64,000 nucleotides of DNA from the NCBI GenBank assembly GCA_016715795.1, contig JADJXP010000002.1, positions 496,001 to 560,000 of the forward strand, given 5' to 3'. The DNA comes from Chloracidobacterium sp. (GTDB lineage Bacteria; Acidobacteriota; Blastocatellia; Pyrinomonadales; Pyrinomonadaceae). A program made the position numbers and the translations under genes. The notes below the pieces were generated by a model. The model was given only the letters and a program-made list of their open reading frames with translations, made no database searches and was not told where the DNA came from. Below, one piece after another: positions 50,286 through 59,868 of this stretch. Position 1 is the first letter of the stretch. Each line of letters opens with the position of its first letter.

Positions 50286-51326
50286 ATGCAGGCACTGATT
50301 CTTGCAGGTGGTAAGGGGACGCGGCTGAGGCCGTTGACGGTTTATACGCCAAAACCGATCGTCCCCGTCGTTAATCGGCCTTTTTTGTTGTATCAGATCG
50401 ACGTCCTCAAAAAGGCTGGGATCACTGACATTACGCTTTCGCTCAGCTATCAGCCCGACAAGATACAACAGATCCTTGGCGACGGGGCGGAATTTGACGT
50501 CAGCCTGACATACATCACCGAGCCGAGCCCGATGGGCACGGGCGGCGCATACAAATTTGCCGAGGACGCGCTGCGCGAGACGACGGTGGTCTTTAACGGC
50601 GATATCCTGACGACGGTCGATCTAACGAAGATACTGGAACTGCATAAAGAGAAGGGAGCCGAGGCGACGATCACGCTGATGCCGGTTGAGGACCCTTCGC
50701 GGTACGGGCTTGTCGAGACTGACGCCGACGGGCATGTGCTGCGGTTTATCGAAAAGCCGCAACCCGACGAGCTTGCGGATAGAACGGTAAACAACATAAA
50801 TGCAGGTATTTACGTTCTCGAACCGTCGATACTCGACATTATCGCAAAGGATGCAAACAAGTCATTCGAGTACGATGTTTTCCCGGACATTTTGAAGCGC
50901 AAAAAGCCATTCTTTGCGTTTACGATAAATGGCGATTACTGGCTGGATATTGGCACACCGGCGACGTATCTAAAGGTGCATCACGATTTTCTGAGTGGCG
51001 TTGTCAGTGGATTTGATCTCGATGGACGCGATCTGGCAGGCGTCGCAACGCATGCCGAGGTGGACAAGAATTCGGTCATTGGTGAGGATTGCACGATCAA
51101 GCCGGGTGCACAAGTTATTAATTCAGTCATCGGCCCCGGCGTACTGCTCGAGGAAAAGGCGGTCGTCGAGAACTCCGTCATCTGGGCCCACACGCGTGTT
51201 GCCGCCGCCGCCGAGATCCACAACGCGGTCATCGGCCGCAGTTGCCACATTGGCCGCAACGCATCGGTAGGGCCGGGCTCAGTACTGGGCGACAAGACGG
51301 CTCTGACGGATTATACAAAGGTTTGA
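50286..51326 (+). CDS. NDP-sugar pyrophosphorylase (mannose-1-P guanylyltransferase type)
   Basis: 346 residues from the ATG at 50286; the longer frame from 50175 adds a nonsense leader. N-terminal nucleotidyltransferase MQALILAGGKGTRLRPLT, PKPIVPVVNRPFL, FNGDILT, and a C-terminal left-handed helix (VIGEDCTIKPGAQVINSVIG, VIGRSCHIGRNASVG). The pattern fits GDP-mannose or dTDP-glucose-type pyrophosphorylases; nucleotide specificity cannot be read. Probably supplies a sugar for the surface polysaccharide. Confidence 0.88.
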   Translation: MQALILAGGKGTRLRPLTVYTPKPIVPVVNRPFLLYQIDVLKKAGITDITLSLSYQPDKIQQILGDGAEFDVSLTYITEPSPMGTGGAYKFAEDALRETTVVFNGDILTTVDLTKILELHKEKGAEATITLMPVEDPSRYGLVETDADGHVLRFIEKPQPDELADRTVNNINAGIYVLEPSILDIIAKDANKSFEYDVFPDILKRKKPFFAFTINGDYWLDIGTPATYLKVHHDFLSGVVSGFDLDGRDLAGVATHAEVDKNSVIGEDCTIKPGAQVINSVIGPGVLLEEKAVVENSVIWAHTRVAAAAEIHNAVIGRSCHIGRNASVGPGSVLGDKTALTDYTKV

Positions 51327-51335
51327 CCCGTCTTA

Positions 51336-51518
51336 CATCGCGCAGCGATGGCGTGATCGTAGCCGTGGGTTTCAACCCACGGTTAGATGTCCAGACGGGG
51401 CCCGTCGCGTAGCGACGACTGAATCCGCACTCAATCGTCGCTACGCGACGAGACTTATATCATTACCCGGTCGGTGGGTGGAAACCCACGGCTATATTCA
51501 ACGGACCGCTACGCGGTC
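51336..51518. repeat. Cluster of five palindromes
   Basis: CATCGC-gca-GCGATG (51336-51350); CCGTGGGT-ttca-ACCCACGG (51363-51382); GTCGCGTAGCGACGA and its inverse (51404-51418/51435-51449); GTGGGT-ggaa-ACCCAC (51474-51489); GACCGC-tac-GCGGTC (51504-51518). All lie between the sugar-nucleotide gene and mutM, with no coding sequence. Confidence 0.85.
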
Positions 51519-51531
51519 GATCCTAATTCCC

Positions 51532-52365
51532 ATGCCCGAGTTGCCAGAAGTTGAACTAATTGCCCGATCCCTGGATCACTTGATTCGCGGCCGCAAGATA
51601 TTGACCGCACAGCTTTTACGGGCACGCTTGGCGCCGGATACGACGCCGCGAAAGTTTGCCTCTGCTTTGGCTGATGTGCGTGTTAACTTTGTCGGCCGCC
51701 GCGGCAAGCACATTCTGATCGACCTCGACAATGCAAAGACGCTGATCGTGCATTTGCGGATGAGCGGGCGATTCTCGCTGCTGCCGGTGGAGGAAGCGGA
51801 GCCGAAATTTACTCATGCGCTGTTTCATCTTGACGCCGATGAGAAGCTCGTTTTCGACGACCAGCGGCATTTCGGCCTGATGAAGATCGTTCCCACCGCA
51901 AAGCTGGACGAAGCAAAAGAGCTGTCAAAACTCGCACCCGAGCCGTTCGGTGAAGATTTCACCCCGGCCTATCTGCATTCAACGCTAAAGGCGTCGAAAC
52001 GCAGCCTCAAAGAATTCCTTCTCGACCAGACAAAGGTCACGGGCCTCGGCAACATCTATGCTTCGGAGGCGATGTTTCACGCCCGGCTGCATCCGGCGAT
52101 GAGAGCTAACAAGGTGTCGCGTCCGCGGGCGGCGGTGCTATTCGAGAGCATCAGGGCCGTTCTGCAAACCGCGATCGGTGGTGCGGAAATGCTCGAGGTC
52201 GATCCGCGAGATCTCGAGGGCAATTACTTCAGCCGGAGCAATGATCCGGAATGGTACGTCTATGACAGAGAAGGCAAAGCGTGCATGGCTTGCAAAACGC
52301 CGATAAGTCGGTTAAAACAAGGTGGACGCTCGACATATTACTGCCGCAATTGCCAGAAGCGATAG
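51532..52365 (+). CDS. mutM: Formamidopyrimidine-DNA glycosylase
   Basis: Removes oxidised purines such as 8-oxoguanine. 277 residues from the ATG at 51532, because Pro2-Glu3 must be the mature N terminus (MPELPEVELIARSL, catalytic Pro). Other family marks: HLRMSGRF, DDQRHFGLM, LDQTKVTGLGNIYASEAMFHARLHP and the C-terminal zinc finger CMACKTP...STYYCRNCQ. Intact and standard. Confidence 0.96.
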   Translation: MPELPEVELIARSLDHLIRGRKILTAQLLRARLAPDTTPRKFASALADVRVNFVGRRGKHILIDLDNAKTLIVHLRMSGRFSLLPVEEAEPKFTHALFHLDADEKLVFDDQRHFGLMKIVPTAKLDEAKELSKLAPEPFGEDFTPAYLHSTLKASKRSLKEFLLDQTKVTGLGNIYASEAMFHARLHPAMRANKVSRPRAAVLFESIRAVLQTAIGGAEMLEVDPRDLEGNYFSRSNDPEWYVYDREGKACMACKTPISRLKQGGRSTYYCRNCQKR

Positions 52366-52375
52366 GAGGCCGCTA

Positions 52376-52993
52376 ATGAAGAAGCTGCTTGTTTGTGCCC
52401 TTTCCCTCGGGTTCCTTTTTGCCCTGCCATCTCGGACGCTTGCCTGCGCGTGTTGTGTAGATCCGGGTTACTATGCGATCTCGACAGAGCGGCCGGACAG
52501 CTATATGCTCGGTCTGCTCAATGAGATCAGGTTCGATGCCCCCACCGACCTCTACATGACCGAAGCCGGCTGGGACGGCATCAAAGGGTTGAGCGATCTC
52601 GACAAAGACGAGGATGCGGGCAAGAAGATCGACCTGAGCATCGTTGAGGCATTCGCGAACAGGCGTTGGATGTTCACGATCAAATCCGCATCGGGACGCG
52701 AGGGCAAGCTCACGCTCCCGATGCCGCGAACAATGGTCAAATTCGGCGTGGACCTCCGCGAGCCACGCGAAGAGGGCTCGATGGTATCGCTTTACAAAGA
52801 GTTGAGATTCAAGGGCACGGTCGGCTCGGCTACGGGTTTTTTGAAGAAAGGCATAGCCGCCGGCACGTCTTATTTCCTGGTATTTCAGGGCCGCGGCAAC
52901 GGCTGCGACAATGCGTCGGATTTTACGCACTGGCGACTGGAGTTGACCGGGCCGAAAGCAGACTACGCGGTTTTTGGCATCCTGTTGCAATAA
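52376..52993 (+). CDS. Secreted protein of unknown function, Cys-rich N terminus
   Basis: 205 residues from the ATG at 52376, preceded by TAGGAGG. Signal peptide KKLLVCALSLGFLFALPSRTLA, then CACCVDPGYY. The mature part is acidic and globular (LNEIRFDAPTDLYMTEAGWDGIKGLSDLDKDED). I recognise no family. It lies 10 nt after mutM, so it may be co-transcribed. Confidence 0.7.
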   Translation: MKKLLVCALSLGFLFALPSRTLACACCVDPGYYAISTERPDSYMLGLLNEIRFDAPTDLYMTEAGWDGIKGLSDLDKDEDAGKKIDLSIVEAFANRRWMFTIKSASGREGKLTLPMPRTMVKFGVDLREPREEGSMVSLYKELRFKGTVGSATGFLKKGIAAGTSYFLVFQGRGNGCDNASDFTHWRLELTGPKADYAVFGILLQ

Positions 52994-53044
52994 CTCCTCG
53001 AGCTCGATTTTGTCGCTGTTCAATTGACGGCGAGTTATCAACCT

Positions 53045-54421
53045 ATGAAGAAAGCCGCAATCGTTTTTGCAATTTTCACCTACTTGGCCCTATCCGGAGC
53101 ATATGCGGAACGGTGCGCGTTCAGTCAAACCCCAAGGCAGATGAAAAATGATAGCCCAAATGAGTTGCGCAACATCTTCCTTACCTGGTTGGGTGCAATG
53201 AAAGATTCCATCAAGGCGGACTATTACGATCCTAAATATCGCGGAATCGAACTGGATGAACGATTTGACGTCGCCAGAAACCGCATAGAATCACTTCGTT
53301 ACGATTGGCAAATGTTTCAAGTGTTGGCCGAGCTCTTGATGGAGTTTGACGACTCGCATACGTCTTTGATAATGCCTCCCCGCAAGGACCATTTTGACTA
53401 CGGTTTTTATATGCAGATCGTCGGAGTCAGGTGTCTGGTGACTTCGGTAACGAAGGACAGCGATGCAGAGAAAGCGGGACTCGAAGTCGGTGATCAGATC
53501 ATACGTGTCGGCGCGGTCGAACCTGACCGGGACAGCCTATGGAAACTTTTCTACGTCATGCACAGTCTCGCGCCGACAGAGACCCTTGGACTGATTGTAA
53601 GAAAGGAATCCGGCTCCGAAAGAGAGCTTGAGATCAAGGCAAAGAGAACGAGTCTTAAAGAGCACTTGGCGGAACGCAAAAAACGGAAGGACAAAGAAAA
53701 AAGCGAGCCGGTAAAATGTGTAGAGATAAACAAGGAAGTTATTGCGTGCAAGCTTTACACTTTTGAGGCCGAAAAGCGTGATATCGACAGGATGATGAAA
53801 AGCGTTGCCGGGCATTCGAAGCTGATTCTTGACCTTCGGGGCAATGGTGGAGGATCAGTAGCCATTGAAGAATATTTGACCGGCTACTTTTTTGATCGCG
53901 ACCTAAAGATGCTAGATCTCATCCTACGAAAGAAAACCGAGGCACGCGTTGCGAAGTCCCAGAAGGAGAAGGTCTTTAATGGGGAACTTATCGTTTTGGT
54001 CGACAGCCGATCGGCCTCGGCGTCAGAAGTATTTGCCCGTGTTGTGCAACTTGAGAAAAGGGGGAAAGTAGCTGGTGATCGAACCCATGGATCTGTTATG
54101 ACAAGCGCCGTGATCCCGTTGGTTCGCGCCGAAGTGAGATTTGGCTACAGGACTAAGGTATTCCCACTGTTCATGAGTTTGTCGATCGGCGATGTTGTGA
54201 TGACCGACGGCGGACGCCTTGAAAAGAAGGGGGTCGTGCCGGACATTCCACTAATTCCGAAAGGTTCCGCGTTTAGGAGGAAGCTTGATCCGGTACTAGC
54301 CGCCGCGGTGAAGATTCTCGGTTATGAACTTTCTCCAGAAGACGCCGGTAAGATGCTGTTCATCAAGGAAACAACCGACGATTCAGGTATGATCGATATC
54401 AGCCAAGCGGAGGATCGGTAA
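53045..54421 (+). CDS. Exported S41-family (CtpA-like) protease with PDZ domain
   Basis: 458 residues from the ATG at 53045 (MKKAAIVFAIFTYLALSGAYA signal peptide). A PDZ domain follows at about 120-205 (VGVRCLVTSVTKDSDAEKAGLEVGDQIIRVG), then the S41 catalytic core: ILDLRGNGGGSVAIEEYL, and LIVLVDSRSASASEVFARVV with the Ser nucleophile. The usual catalytic Lys position (GDRTHGSV) is not obviously Lys, so a modified catalytic set is possible. A terminator follows the stop. Confidence 0.88.
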   Translation: MKKAAIVFAIFTYLALSGAYAERCAFSQTPRQMKNDSPNELRNIFLTWLGAMKDSIKADYYDPKYRGIELDERFDVARNRIESLRYDWQMFQVLAELLMEFDDSHTSLIMPPRKDHFDYGFYMQIVGVRCLVTSVTKDSDAEKAGLEVGDQIIRVGAVEPDRDSLWKLFYVMHSLAPTETLGLIVRKESGSERELEIKAKRTSLKEHLAERKKRKDKEKSEPVKCVEINKEVIACKLYTFEAEKRDIDRMMKSVAGHSKLILDLRGNGGGSVAIEEYLTGYFFDRDLKMLDLILRKKTEARVAKSQKEKVFNGELIVLVDSRSASASEVFARVVQLEKRGKVAGDRTHGSVMTSAVIPLVRAEVRFGYRTKVFPLFMSLSIGDVVMTDGGRLEKKGVVPDIPLIPKGSAFRRKLDPVLAAAVKILGYELSPEDAGKMLFIKETTDDSGMIDISQAEDR

Positions 54422-54581
54422 TGGAGTAGTCCACTACCAGAGGATCCACAATACCAGCGGCGCTTGACAGTCAAACAATTTCGACCGACTATTCTAATAG
54501 ATTCGTGGTGAGTTATTGCGACTTGCGACCACGTTAAATAAACTGCTAAACAGCTGACAGACAAATCTTTTTGCTCAAGAA

Positions 54582-54609
54582 AAGTCTCGCTGTTTGGCGA
54601 GGCTTTTTG
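54582..54609 (+). terminator. Rho-independent terminator after S41 protease
   Basis: AAGTCTCGC (54582-54590) pairs with GCGAGGCTT (54597-54605) around TGTTTG, then TTTG. An AT-rich repeat region (to about 54690) with units like GATTTGCGAATTTG follows before the next gene. Confidence 0.75.
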
Positions 54610-54612
54610 ATT

Positions 54613-54690
54613 TGCGAATTTGAATTTGCGATTTTCGAGCTTGGCGTTTCGTGGGGCAATCGCAGATCGACATTCGCGGATCGCAAATAA
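54613..54690. repeat. AT-rich short tandem-repeat region
   Basis: GATTTGCGAATTTGAATTTGCGATTTTCG on the left, GCGGATCGCAAAT on the right; the arms are partly inverse. It fills the gap before the homocysteine methyltransferase/MTHFR gene. Confidence 0.6.
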
Positions 54691-54693
54691 TAC

Positions 54694-56568
54694 ATGAAGA
54701 ACTTCAGAGAACTCATCGATGCCGACCATGTTTATGTCTTTGACGGGGCGATGGGGACGCGGCTGTATGCAAAGGGCGTCTATATCAATCGGTCGTATGA
54801 CGAACTGAATATCGCTGCGCCTGATCTTGTGCGTGAGGTTCACGACGAGTACGTTGCAGCGGGGGCGAACATCATTGAGACAAATACGTTTGGGGCCACG
54901 CGCCACAAATTACAATCCTATGGACTGGAATCGCGTTTGCGCGATATCAACGTCGCTGCTGCCCGGATCGCGCGTGAGGCGGCGGGCGAAACGGTTTTTG
55001 TCGCGGGCGCGGTCGGGCCGCTTGGACTGCGTATTGAGCCTTTTGGGCCGACGTCGTTTGATGAGGCAAAAGAGATGTATAAGGAGCAGATCGAGGCGTT
55101 GCTTGAGGGCGGCGTCGATCTGTTCGTGCTAGAGACATTCTCCGAGCTTCCGGTGATCGAACAGGCGATCAGGGCCGTGCGGGAGCTTTGCGAACTGCCG
55201 ATCGTCGCTCAGATGACAATTCAGGCTGATTTGAAGACGACGTTCGGGACGTCGCCGGCGACGTTTACAAAGGCTCTCGACAAGCTTGGCGCAGACATCA
55301 TCGGCCTCAACTGCGGAATGGGCCCCACGCACGTGCTGCATGCTCTCGAGGAGATGCGAGGCGTGACCGACAAGCCCCTGTCGGCTCAGCCTAACGCCGG
55401 CCTGCCGCGTGATGTGCAGGGACGGCAATTCTATATGGGCTCGCCTGAGTATATGGCGGAGTTCTCGCGGCGGTTCGTGCAAGCCGGGGCGAGATTCGTC
55501 GGCGGCTGCTGCGGCACGACGCCGACACACATCAAGCACATCTCGCAAGGCATCCGCTCAAACAGCCCGCGTCAGGCGATCAGTGAAGCGCGAGCAGAGA
55601 GCATTCACATCGAGGAACTTACGCCGGAGAACGTGACGGTCGTTCCGGCCGAGGAACGTTCAAATTGGGCGGCAAAGGTCGCGCGTGGGGAATTTGTCAC
55701 GTCGGTCGAGGTGCTGCCGCCAAAGGGCTGCGATGCACAGAAAACGCTTGATTCGATCCGATTGCTAAAGGACGCCGGAGTTGACGGCGTGAATATTCCT
55801 GACGGCCCGCGGGCACAGACACGAATGTCGGCCCAGGCGACGGCCGTGCTCGTCGAACGCGAGATCGGCATCGAGGCCGTGCTGCATTATTGCTGCCGCG
55901 ACCGGAATCTGCTCGGTATGATGAGCGACCTGCTCGGGGCGGCGGCGTTGGGGCTGCACAATCTGCTGCTCATCACCGGCGATCCGCCAAAGATGGGGCC
56001 TTACCCCGACGCTACCGCCGTATTCGACATCGACGCCATCGGCCTGACAAACATGGTCAACAAGCTGAATCACGGCATGGACCTCGGTAACAATCCGATC
56101 GGCAAACCGACGGCCTTCTCGATCGGCGTCGGCGTAAATCCCGGCGCGGTGAATATGGACGAGGAACTCCGTCGTTTTGAATGGAAGGTCGAGGCCGGGG
56201 CCGAATACGCCATCACGCAGCCTGTCTTTGATACCGATCAGCTCAAACGGTTTCTCGATATGATCGAGCATGTGCGAATACCTATAATCGCCGGCATCTG
56301 GCCGCTAATTAGTTACCGAAATGCCGAGTTTATGCACAACGAAGTCCCGGGCGTAAACGTCACGCCTGAGATACTCGAACGCATGCGTGTCGCCTCGGAC
56401 AAGGACAAAGAGACCGCTCGCGATGAGGGCATCACGATCGCCCGCGAATCACTGAGCGAGGTCAAGGATCTGATCCAGGGCGTGCAGGTATCGGCCCCGT
56501 TCGGGAATGTCGGCTATGCGCTGCAGGTGTTTGAGGTGTTGGATAACTTCAAGGCTGCCGTTGAATAG
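54694..56568 (+). CDS. Fused homocysteine S-methyltransferase/methylenetetrahydrofolate reductase (YitJ-type)
   Basis: 624 residues. N-terminal homocysteine S-methyltransferase (about 1-300): VFDGAMGTRLYAKG, ETNTFGATRHKL, GLNCGMGPTHVL and the zinc site GGCCGTTPTHI. C-terminal MTHFR TIM barrel (about 330-624): TSVEVLPPKGCDAQ, VNIPDGPRAQTRMS, LLITGDPPKMGPYPDATAVFDID, EAGAEYAITQPVFD, IPIIAGIWPLISYRNAEFM. It couples methyl-THF supply to methionine synthesis. Both halves look complete. Confidence 0.95.
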   Translation: MKNFRELIDADHVYVFDGAMGTRLYAKGVYINRSYDELNIAAPDLVREVHDEYVAAGANIIETNTFGATRHKLQSYGLESRLRDINVAAARIAREAAGETVFVAGAVGPLGLRIEPFGPTSFDEAKEMYKEQIEALLEGGVDLFVLETFSELPVIEQAIRAVRELCELPIVAQMTIQADLKTTFGTSPATFTKALDKLGADIIGLNCGMGPTHVLHALEEMRGVTDKPLSAQPNAGLPRDVQGRQFYMGSPEYMAEFSRRFVQAGARFVGGCCGTTPTHIKHISQGIRSNSPRQAISEARAESIHIEELTPENVTVVPAEERSNWAAKVARGEFVTSVEVLPPKGCDAQKTLDSIRLLKDAGVDGVNIPDGPRAQTRMSAQATAVLVEREIGIEAVLHYCCRDRNLLGMMSDLLGAAALGLHNLLLITGDPPKMGPYPDATAVFDIDAIGLTNMVNKLNHGMDLGNNPIGKPTAFSIGVGVNPGAVNMDEELRRFEWKVEAGAEYAITQPVFDTDQLKRFLDMIEHVRIPIIAGIWPLISYRNAEFMHNEVPGVNVTPEILERMRVASDKDKETARDEGITIARESLSEVKDLIQGVQVSAPFGNVGYALQVFEVLDNFKAAVE

Positions 56569-56605
56569 GGCTCCATCACGATACACATCAAACCCAGAGC
56601 CTGCT

Positions 56606-57568
56606 CTACAGACTGATAACGATCTTACCCAGAGCCTTGTTTTCCATGACCTGCCTGTGGGCCTCGGGCGCATCATCGAGCTCGAATGTGCGAGAAACGA
56701 CCGGGAGCAAATGGCCTTTGGACAGGCCGTCGTAGATAGCGGGATGGATCTCGTCGAGCAAAGGCTGTGGAGCGTTGAACAGGGACATCCCGTAGATGGT
56801 CGCGTCCTTTGTCATGGCGAGCCTCGGCGTGAACTCGATCGAGCCGCGAGAGCCGACGGTCACAACGCGGCCAAACATCGCGAGGCATTCGAAATCGTGT
56901 TCGAGATTGACGTTGGCGAGCATTTCGATGATGATGTCAACGCCTTTCCCGCCTGTGAACTCGCTAGTTGCAGCAAAGTGCTCTTCGTCCGAATGGTCGA
57001 ACACGGCATCAGCCCCGTGTGCAGCCACCATCTCTTTGCCCTCGGGCGAACTTGCCGTACCGATCACGGTCAGCCCTGCTCGCTTTGCCCACTGCACGGC
57101 CGCAAGGCCCACGCCGCCAGATGCCCCGTGAATGAGGACGCTCTCGCCCACCTTTGCGTCGGCCTTCTGAAACAGTGCACGGTAGCTGGTTGCGTATGGC
57201 GTCCAGATACCTGCGCCCTGTTCAAAGGTCACATTGTCGGGCAACAGTCCCAGGTGTTTCTCATCGCAGAGCGAATACTCAGCATATGTCCCCGTCAGCG
57301 AACCGGCAGTATAAACACGATCACCGACGTTGAACCGCTTGACGGCTTCGCCGATCGCTTCGACAATGCCCGCACCGTCCTTGCCGGGCGTGTAGGGCAG
57401 TTTCGGCGCGTGCGCGTGGTTGCCGGTCCGAAGATATGTATCTACGGGATTTACGCCTGCGGCGTGGACGCGAACGAGCACCTCGCCGGCCGCGGGCTGC
57501 GGTGTTTCAACGTCGGCGATACGCATGACGTTGGGTTCGCCAAATTCTCGAACGACGATCGCTCTCAT
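56606..57568 (-). CDS. NADPH:quinone oxidoreductase, MDR family
   Basis: 320 residues from MRAIVVREFGEPNVMRIAD (57568); an upstream in-frame ATG at 57592 is less typical. Zinc-free medium-chain reductase of the quinone reductase type: AAGVNPVDTYLRTG, the Rossmann motif LIHGASGGVGLAAVQWAKRAGLTVIGTASSPEG, ending VVSRTFELDDAPEAHRQVMENKALGKIVI. Substrate unknown. Confidence 0.93.
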   Translation of the reverse strand: MRAIVVREFGEPNVMRIADVETPQPAAGEVLVRVHAAGVNPVDTYLRTGNHAHAPKLPYTPGKDGAGIVEAIGEAVKRFNVGDRVYTAGSLTGTYAEYSLCDEKHLGLLPDNVTFEQGAGIWTPYATSYRALFQKADAKVGESVLIHGASGGVGLAAVQWAKRAGLTVIGTASSPEGKEMVAAHGADAVFDHSDEEHFAATSEFTGGKGVDIIIEMLANVNLEHDFECLAMFGRVVTVGSRGSIEFTPRLAMTKDATIYGMSLFNAPQPLLDEIHPAIYDGLSKGHLLPVVSRTFELDDAPEAHRQVMENKALGKIVISL

Positions 57569-57656
57569 AACCTGAAGATTACACAAACGCATTAAAAATG
57601 AACAGTTTGACCGTGCTCAGCTTGCTGTTGCAGCCGTTAATCTCCATCCTATACTG

Positions 57657-58946
57657 ATGCGGTCGCTCGGCTACGGCGAGTTGATACGCGGCAACCGCAA
57701 CTTTCGCAATCTGCTCGCCGGGCAATTCATCTCTGAACTTGGGAATTGGTTCAACTTTATCGCGGGCCTGGGACTGGTGCGTCTTGTCTCGGATGCCTCA
57801 CCCATTGCGGCTGGGGTGTTCTTTCTGGCAAGGATGCTGCCGTTTGCACTAGCGTCGCCGATAGCAGGGACATTTGTTGATCGATTCTCGAGGCGTCAGG
57901 TGATGATCGCGACCGATGTATTGCGGTTCGGCGTTGCGTTGTCGTTTCTCCTTGTCCGGGACGCCGGCGACCTCTGGATCGCCTATCTTGCAACGATCCT
58001 GTTGCATACCTTTGGAGCCTTTTTCGATGGTGCGAAGAATGCGGCCGCTCCGAATCTGACCGGAAAGGAAGGGCTTCTCGCGGGCACCGCTCTGCTATTT
58101 TCGACACGCTTCTTGCTTATGGCGATAGGCTCCGCATTGGGCGGCTGGGCGTCGGCAATATTTGGCTATCAGGCCGCATTTATCATTAACGCTCTTTCGT
58201 TCCTCGTCTCGGCCTGGTCGGTCTGGCGAATCCCTGAGGAGGCCACTCGCGACGACGAGACGGGCCTCCGAATGCGCGACAAGGCCGCGCGACGGCCATT
58301 CATGCAGGAGCTTCGTGAGGGCCTCGTTTATTCGGTCAAGAATCATTTTGCTCTGACGATCCTGATAATGAACGTCATCTGGGCAACAGGCGGCGGGGCG
58401 ATCAATATCATCTATGAGCGGATTGGCGGCGTCGAATTTGCGGCGACCGAGGGCTGGAATCCTGATATCGCCGTCGCGATCTTGTGGACGGCCACCGGTC
58501 TGGGCCTGACGATAGGGATGCTCATAGCGCATCGCACCTCCGCCTATCTTGACCGGCGAGGCCGACACTACGGGTTTATCGGCTGGGCGCTGATCGTGCA
58601 TGGCGTGATCTTTTCGGTAGGCGGTTTGATGCCGACGCTTGTGCTGTTCGCGATCATCGTCTTTGTCTCGCGGGCGATAGTCGGCGTCGAGTATGCGGTG
58701 CAGGAGACGATGTTTCAGCGCAGCCTGCCCGATAAGATTCGCGGCCGCATATCGACACTTGACCGTGGGGCAGAACTGACGGTTTTCGGCCTGATGAGCT
58801 ATGTGGCGGGCGAACTAATGCTTTACATGACGCCACAGGCGTTGACGATAATTTCCGGAATTCTGTCAGCCCTGGCCGGTGTCGTGTGGTTTATTCGAGA
58901 GGGGCGAACGGCACGCTCGGGCGGGTTGCGCGACCTTACGCAGTGA
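57657..58946 (+). CDS. Major facilitator superfamily transporter
   Basis: 429 residues, about 11-12 membrane helices, of the MFS_3/EntS-like type: NRNFRNLLAGQFISELGNWFNFIAGLGLVRLV, the loop motif GTFVDRFSRRQVMI after TM2, and VEYAVQETMFQRSLPDKIRGRISTL in the second half. Substrate unknown. The last 11 nt overlap the convergent gene's 3' end. Confidence 0.92.
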   Translation: MRSLGYGELIRGNRNFRNLLAGQFISELGNWFNFIAGLGLVRLVSDASPIAAGVFFLARMLPFALASPIAGTFVDRFSRRQVMIATDVLRFGVALSFLLVRDAGDLWIAYLATILLHTFGAFFDGAKNAAAPNLTGKEGLLAGTALLFSTRFLLMAIGSALGGWASAIFGYQAAFIINALSFLVSAWSVWRIPEEATRDDETGLRMRDKAARRPFMQELREGLVYSVKNHFALTILIMNVIWATGGGAINIIYERIGGVEFAATEGWNPDIAVAILWTATGLGLTIGMLIAHRTSAYLDRRGRHYGFIGWALIVHGVIFSVGGLMPTLVLFAIIVFVSRAIVGVEYAVQETMFQRSLPDKIRGRISTLDRGAELTVFGLMSYVAGELMLYMTPQALTIISGILSALAGVVWFIREGRTARSGGLRDLTQ

Positions 58947-59868
58947 TGATAACGGCTTTGGTCCCGGTCAACTCAGAAAAGTCTTTGGTGTAAATAGTGT
59001 CCACCCGTCTGATGGCGGCTATCGTATCGACGATGTCTTGCGTCGTAATAAAGCCCGATTCGACGTGGGCGAGGGCCCAGTTGCGGATATGTGACGCACG
59101 GCGAAGCGTGGCTTCGAGCAGGTGCAGGTATTGTGACTTTGTCTCGGTCGGAGCGCCGAGCTTGCCGTGTTGGTTGAGTTCGAGACGGTCCCAAAAATCG
59201 CTTCCTTGACGCAGCCATTCCTCTCGCCATGCCGAGCGGCCGAGATATGTCCTGAGGCCGTGTGCATGAGCGCCCGGCAGCCGCAGGAACATCAAATCGC
59301 CCGTCGCCTCCGCAAGAAAGTCGTCAGCCGACCTGTTATAAGCGGTATTTTCCTGGCCGTTCCCATGTGGTTCCGGTTGGATCGACCACAGTCGGCGAAA
59401 GACATTCGACAGCGGCTGCCGGAGCTCGCGTGTTTCGTCGGCGAACGAGAGCACGTAATCACCTGTTGCCATGGCGATGGTCGATGCGATGGCCCGCAAA
59501 TTCGACGACTGGAGCCGATCAATATTCCGGCGGACATTGTCGAACCACCACGAATCCGTCTCCGAGAACCAATTGGTCAGTGAGGGATTGATGAGTTTGT
59601 AACCGGGAACATAGGCATCTTCCAGCACCGTGTTTACGTCATCCGCGGAGAGGCGTTCGAAGCCGTTCGTTATCTGTGCGACACAGCGGACCCAGGACGA
59701 CTGCAGCGGATCATTTGCCATAACGCGGGCGTTCCAGCGTTTGAGATACGCTCCGAGCGCAGGCCTGTCAGTAAACGGCAGCAGGACGGAATCAAACTTG
59801 AGACGCCGGACCACATTGAGATCAAACGCGAGCCAGCTTTTCGGCGATATCTTCGTTTGGCTAAGCAT
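58936..59868 (-). CDS. Protein resembling a catalytically dead D12-class DNA adenine methyltransferase
   Basis: 310 residues, no ready family name. By pattern it follows the D12 adenine methyltransferase layout: FDSVLLPFTDRPALGAYLKRWNARVMANDPLQSSW at about 25-60 aligns with the SAM-binding motif I region but lacks the GxG glycines; LSADDVNTVL, TNWFSETDSWWFDNVRRNI and AIASTIAMATGDYVLSF follow in order; the position of the catalytic DPPY appears as FLRLPG. Both catalytic signatures are thus degenerate. It abuts the HD-GYP gene with no gap (stop 59869-59871, start 59868). The methyltransferase link is inferred. Confidence 0.5.
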   Translation of the reverse strand: MLSQTKISPKSWLAFDLNVVRRLKFDSVLLPFTDRPALGAYLKRWNARVMANDPLQSSWVRCVAQITNGFERLSADDVNTVLEDAYVPGYKLINPSLTNWFSETDSWWFDNVRRNIDRLQSSNLRAIASTIAMATGDYVLSFADETRELRQPLSNVFRRLWSIQPEPHGNGQENTAYNRSADDFLAEATGDLMFLRLPGAHAHGLRTYLGRSAWREEWLRQGSDFWDRLELNQHGKLGAPTETKSQYLHLLEATLRRASHIRNWALAHVESGFITTQDIVDTIAAIRRVDTIYTKDFSELTGTKAVIITA

